A stretch of DNA of 64,000 nucleotides, taken from contig OZ018329.1 in assembly GCA_963969495.1 (NCBI GenBank), positions 146,529,502 through 146,593,501 on the forward strand, written 5' to 3'. The notes beneath the pieces are model-generated. The model saw nothing but the letters and a program-made list of their open reading frames with translations, had not been told where the DNA came from and ran no database searches. The stretch is from Ceratothoa steindachneri (Eukaryota; Arthropoda; Malacostraca; Isopoda; Cymothoidae). The stretch's first letter is position 1. The number at the start of each line of letters is the position of its first letter. Made by a program: the position numbers and the translations under genes. Positions 61,008-64,000 of this stretch are shown piece after piece.

Positions 61008-61572
61008 TAGTAGAGCTTGCATAGCGTATGGCTGGTCAAGAATTGCCATCTATCTCGGTATTGTGGTAAATCGTCGAAGCACCAAGTCTTCAGAAAGGAG
61101 ATCGGTCCCAGTTAGGGAGGTTCCTTAGCCCGTTGGTCTGCAAGTCAGTGTGGACCCAGGCTCGTACTCTCGTTTTCAGAGCCGAAGCTACAAACAGCTT
61201 CACTCTGGATCCCTAAGCGAGAAAACTACTTCTCGGCTTTTCTCCGTGACCCTAAGCGTCGATAAGTCACTTCGCCCCCCCCCCTCCCCCTCACAGAGAT
61301 ACCCAAGATTCCTCGGAGTTCATGAGCGTGGGGCCCTCTTTAACAAGGATACTTCCAGCAGAATCGTGACGGAATTGTGGGATCAGGCCGGTCCCTGGAG
61401 AACCAACCTCATCAGGTTCCAAGGTAACCCTTCCCTTTCACATTCCCCAACTTCACCGCGAAGCTTACCCACATTAAAAGTGTATAGGAATTTACATAGT
61501 GAACAGTTATTTACAAGCCAAGTGATATATCCGAGCTTCACTTATTAATTTATCCCCGAAAGAACCTTATTT

Positions 61573-61816
<244 letters not shown>

Positions 61817-62012
61817 CTTGTTTAGCGTTCATTAAAATTTTATTTTCATATTGTTTGTATATCTAACTTCCGTTGGGTCGCTTGCTGGCAAAGTTTATTC
61901 CAATCCTTCCGTAGCCAACCTCTAAGCACTCTGAGTCAATAAACCCATTCAGGACCCGGGCAGAACGAAGTATAAGGAGTAGTACGACGACCCCTCCGCA
62001 TTCGTGATAATA

Positions 62013-62013
<1 letters not shown>

Positions 62014-62089
<76 letters not shown>
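62014..62089. repeat. (TA)n microsatellite
   Basis: About 75 bp of TA near the right end of the solo LTR. Confidence 0.98.
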
Positions 62090-62092
<3 letters not shown>

Positions 62093-62136
62093 GAGTCGGG
62101 GGAAACTCCAACCACCCCTCAACCTATTCTTCGACA

Positions 62137-62330
62137 AGGGGTATTGTGGTATGAACTGGGCCGGAATTTCCCACGTACGTCATGGAAAGAACGGCTACAA
62201 AGCCGGACATAATATTAACCAGTAAGAATTTCCACTGGACCATGTTTGTAAGACCGGGCCCTGTGTTCCAAACGAATCACAACTCACGTTCGGTATTGCT
62301 GAATCGTCTTTTGCCCCCCTTGCCATCAGG
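62137..62330 (+). mobile_element. LINE endonuclease fragment, right half of a split copy
   Basis: Matches the reverse complement of 57400-57555: GGAATTTCCCACGTACGTCA, ACGGCTACAAAGCCGGACAT, GACCATGTTTGTAAGACCGG, CACAACTCAC. Encodes FPTYVMERTATKPDIILTSK with the SDH site changed to TNH. Similarity fades after 62300. Confidence 0.85.
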
Positions 62331-62639
62331 TACTAGTTTCTGTGGTCAAGTGTGTGAAGCTGCTGGAGGACGCAGTCGTTCCTGCACCTAAAGCTCTCCC
62401 TTGCGCAGGTTTCCTTATCCTCTTCACTCTTTATCTCCTTATTTTTCACTTTTTCCTACCCGCAACGAACTCTTGTGGCGCCTAGAGTTGGGGGGTGACG
62501 GGGGCAAGACATAGATGTGTCTGGAAGTTCTTATCTCTCCTCTTGCACGCACGGCAGTATTGTCTTGATAGTAGTAGGGGTTTAGGCAACTGTGGAGATG
62601 ATATCCCCCTGAGGCCACGGGCTGTATGACTGAGCAGCC

Positions 62640-64000
62640 CCTTTTAGGGAGCTACACTGCTCATCTCAATGAAGGAGCAGCCGAGAAAAGGAGGGGTAAA
62701 CATTGTTCATCTCCCACCAAACCTGTAGTGGACAACCGCCCTCACCAAGGCATCTCTCTGGCGCGGTCGAAACCACAAACAAATGAAACCGAAACTTGCA
62801 TACTGAGATGTCAGGACATGATGGACCAACCACTCACCAATGATCAGGACAGACCCCATAGGCACACTGCACTTTTGCATCTGAGCTTGGCAGATACAAT
62901 ATCGACATTGCAGCGCTCAATGATACCAGACTAGCTGATGAGAGCTCGTTTTAGGAAGTGGGGTCCGGCTTCACATTTTTCTGGAAGGGGCTACCAGAAG
63001 ATTCCCAGAGAATTCATGGCGTTGGCTTGCCTTTAGGAAATAAAGATCAGTCACACTTATTAATTGTTATGCTCCCACACTACCATCTTAGGAAGAGATA
63101 GAAGATAGGTTCTATGAAGAACTAGACAATATGTTCCACAACCTGCCAAGCAATGAGAAAGTAATTCTCTTGGGCGACTTCAACGCTAGAGTTGGGTCCA
63201 ACTTTGATGATTGGCAAGAAGTCATAGGACCCCACAGATCTGGCAAGGAGAACTATAATGGTATCCGGCTATTGAATCTTTGCTCTACGCATGACCTTAA
63301 CAAATACTGTGTTTCAACTCCTACCAAGTATAAAACGTCTTGGATGCATCCACGTTCCAAGCATCGGCATCAAATTGATTTCATAAAACTCGCATGACTG
63401 ATCTCCGTGACTTCTTGATTACCAGAGCCCTCAGAGGTGCTGAATTTTAGACGGATCACAGACTAATTCGGTCTGTTGTGAGATTCCATATTTTCCCTCC
63501 AATACGCAAGTAAACTAAGAAAAACAAATAAACCAAGCAATTCTTCACACTCAGGATAAGCTCACGGAACTCCAAACAGCACTCCACCACAGCATCTCCC
63601 AACTCCCAGAGCCAATTACCCCTAACCCAACTGCTGAACAAATCGAGTCCGATTGGAAGACCCTCTCATGCTCGATCTACTCCATCCTAACGGATACCCT
63701 CGGATTTTCGACTCGCAACCACCAAGATTGGTTTGACCAAAGTCGAGCAGACATCCTAGATTTCTTAAGGAGGAAGAACAATGCCCACTTGGCTGCCCTA
63801 AACAACCTAACCTCAATCTTGCTCAGACAAAAGTTACAAGCACTGAGACAGGAGGCACAAAGGGCACTTCGTAGAATACAAAATCAATGGTAGTGCAATA
63901 AAACAGTTGAAATTCAGCAATATGCTGAATTAAACGACCAGCAAAACTTCTACAATGCCATTAAAGCTACATATGGCCCAACACAAAGCACCTTAGCTCT
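62640..64000 (+). mobile_element. LINE of another family (L2/CR1/RTE-like), 5' part, cut by the window end
   Basis: Decayed endonuclease ORF: LADTISTLQRSMIPD region, FYEELDNMFHNLPSNEKVIL, LGDFNARVG (catalytic Asp), SWMHPRSKHRHQIDFIK, then TDHRLIRSVVRF (terminal DH). After that comes a linker with HQDWFDQSRADILDFLRRKN and NAIKATYGP near the window end. These blocks are typical of a widespread animal LINE. It has stops and frameshifts; RT would lie beyond 64000. Confidence 0.8.

Noticed and set aside
61150..61548. 132-codon plus frame
   Set aside because: Lies in the solo LTR, has no ATG at its start and no domain.

Overview
This is eukaryotic, animal-type DNA, most likely from an arthropod and probably an insect. 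Coding sequence is split by spliceosomal introns. The gaps are full of mariner, Tc1-like, hAT, LINE and LTR-element remains, long (TA)n arrays, minisatellites and short CCTAACCTAA-type (TTAGG-like) stretches. I see no operons, ribosome binding sites, CRISPR array or other prokaryotic features. I could not place the species; an insect is inference.

The one host gene I can support is a secreted trypsin-like serine protease on the minus strand, about 18.5 kb from the ATG at 23952 to the stop at 5455. I assembled nine coding exons by hand (23889-23952, 21871-21972, 17794-17904, 16535-16776, 15337-15488, 13231-13391, 11335-11436, 9746-9894, 5455-5616). Every junction has GT..AG sites and agreeing phase, giving a 414-residue protein. 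It has a signal peptide, a short Cys-containing N-terminal module, a Thr/Pro-rich linker, an R/I activation site and a 249-residue S1 domain with the complete His-Asp-Ser triad. This is the layout of clip-domain proteases of arthropod immune and clotting cascades, but the clip module is not complete in my model.

Layout. 1-5.4 kb: downstream flank with a decayed LINE carrying an RNase H domain. 5.4-24 kb: the protease gene; its introns hold a second copy of that LINE, tRNA-like SINEs, a 57-bp minisatellite, a Tc1-like pseudogene with a nested hAT-type MITE, and (in intron 1) a few satellite monomers and an internally deleted mariner. 24-29 kb: SINE-like and GC-rich repeats. 29-32.2 kb: a decayed LTR retrotransposon between matching termini, followed by a (TA)n array and a hammerhead-like motif. 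33.9-36 kb: a LINE RT fragment abutting a hAT fragment. 37-39 kb: minisatellite, foldback element, hAT 3' end. 40.5-42.1 kb: a second mariner and a second MITE copy. 43-48 kb: a very decayed LINE on the plus strand. 52-54.2 kb: satellite arrays. 55.4-59.6 kb: the best preserved LINE (gag-like zinc knuckles, endonuclease, RT) on the minus strand. 60.5-62.3 kb: another copy of that LINE family split by an apparent solo LTR with a 5-bp target duplication. 62.6-64 kb: start of a different LINE cut by the window end.

Apart from the protease, all recognisable coding sequence is mobile-element debris with stops and frameshifts. Nothing here looks like a new multi-gene system. The most interesting items are the protease architecture, the hammerhead-like motif, the solo LTR that carries two long (TA)n arrays, and the intronic minisatellite.
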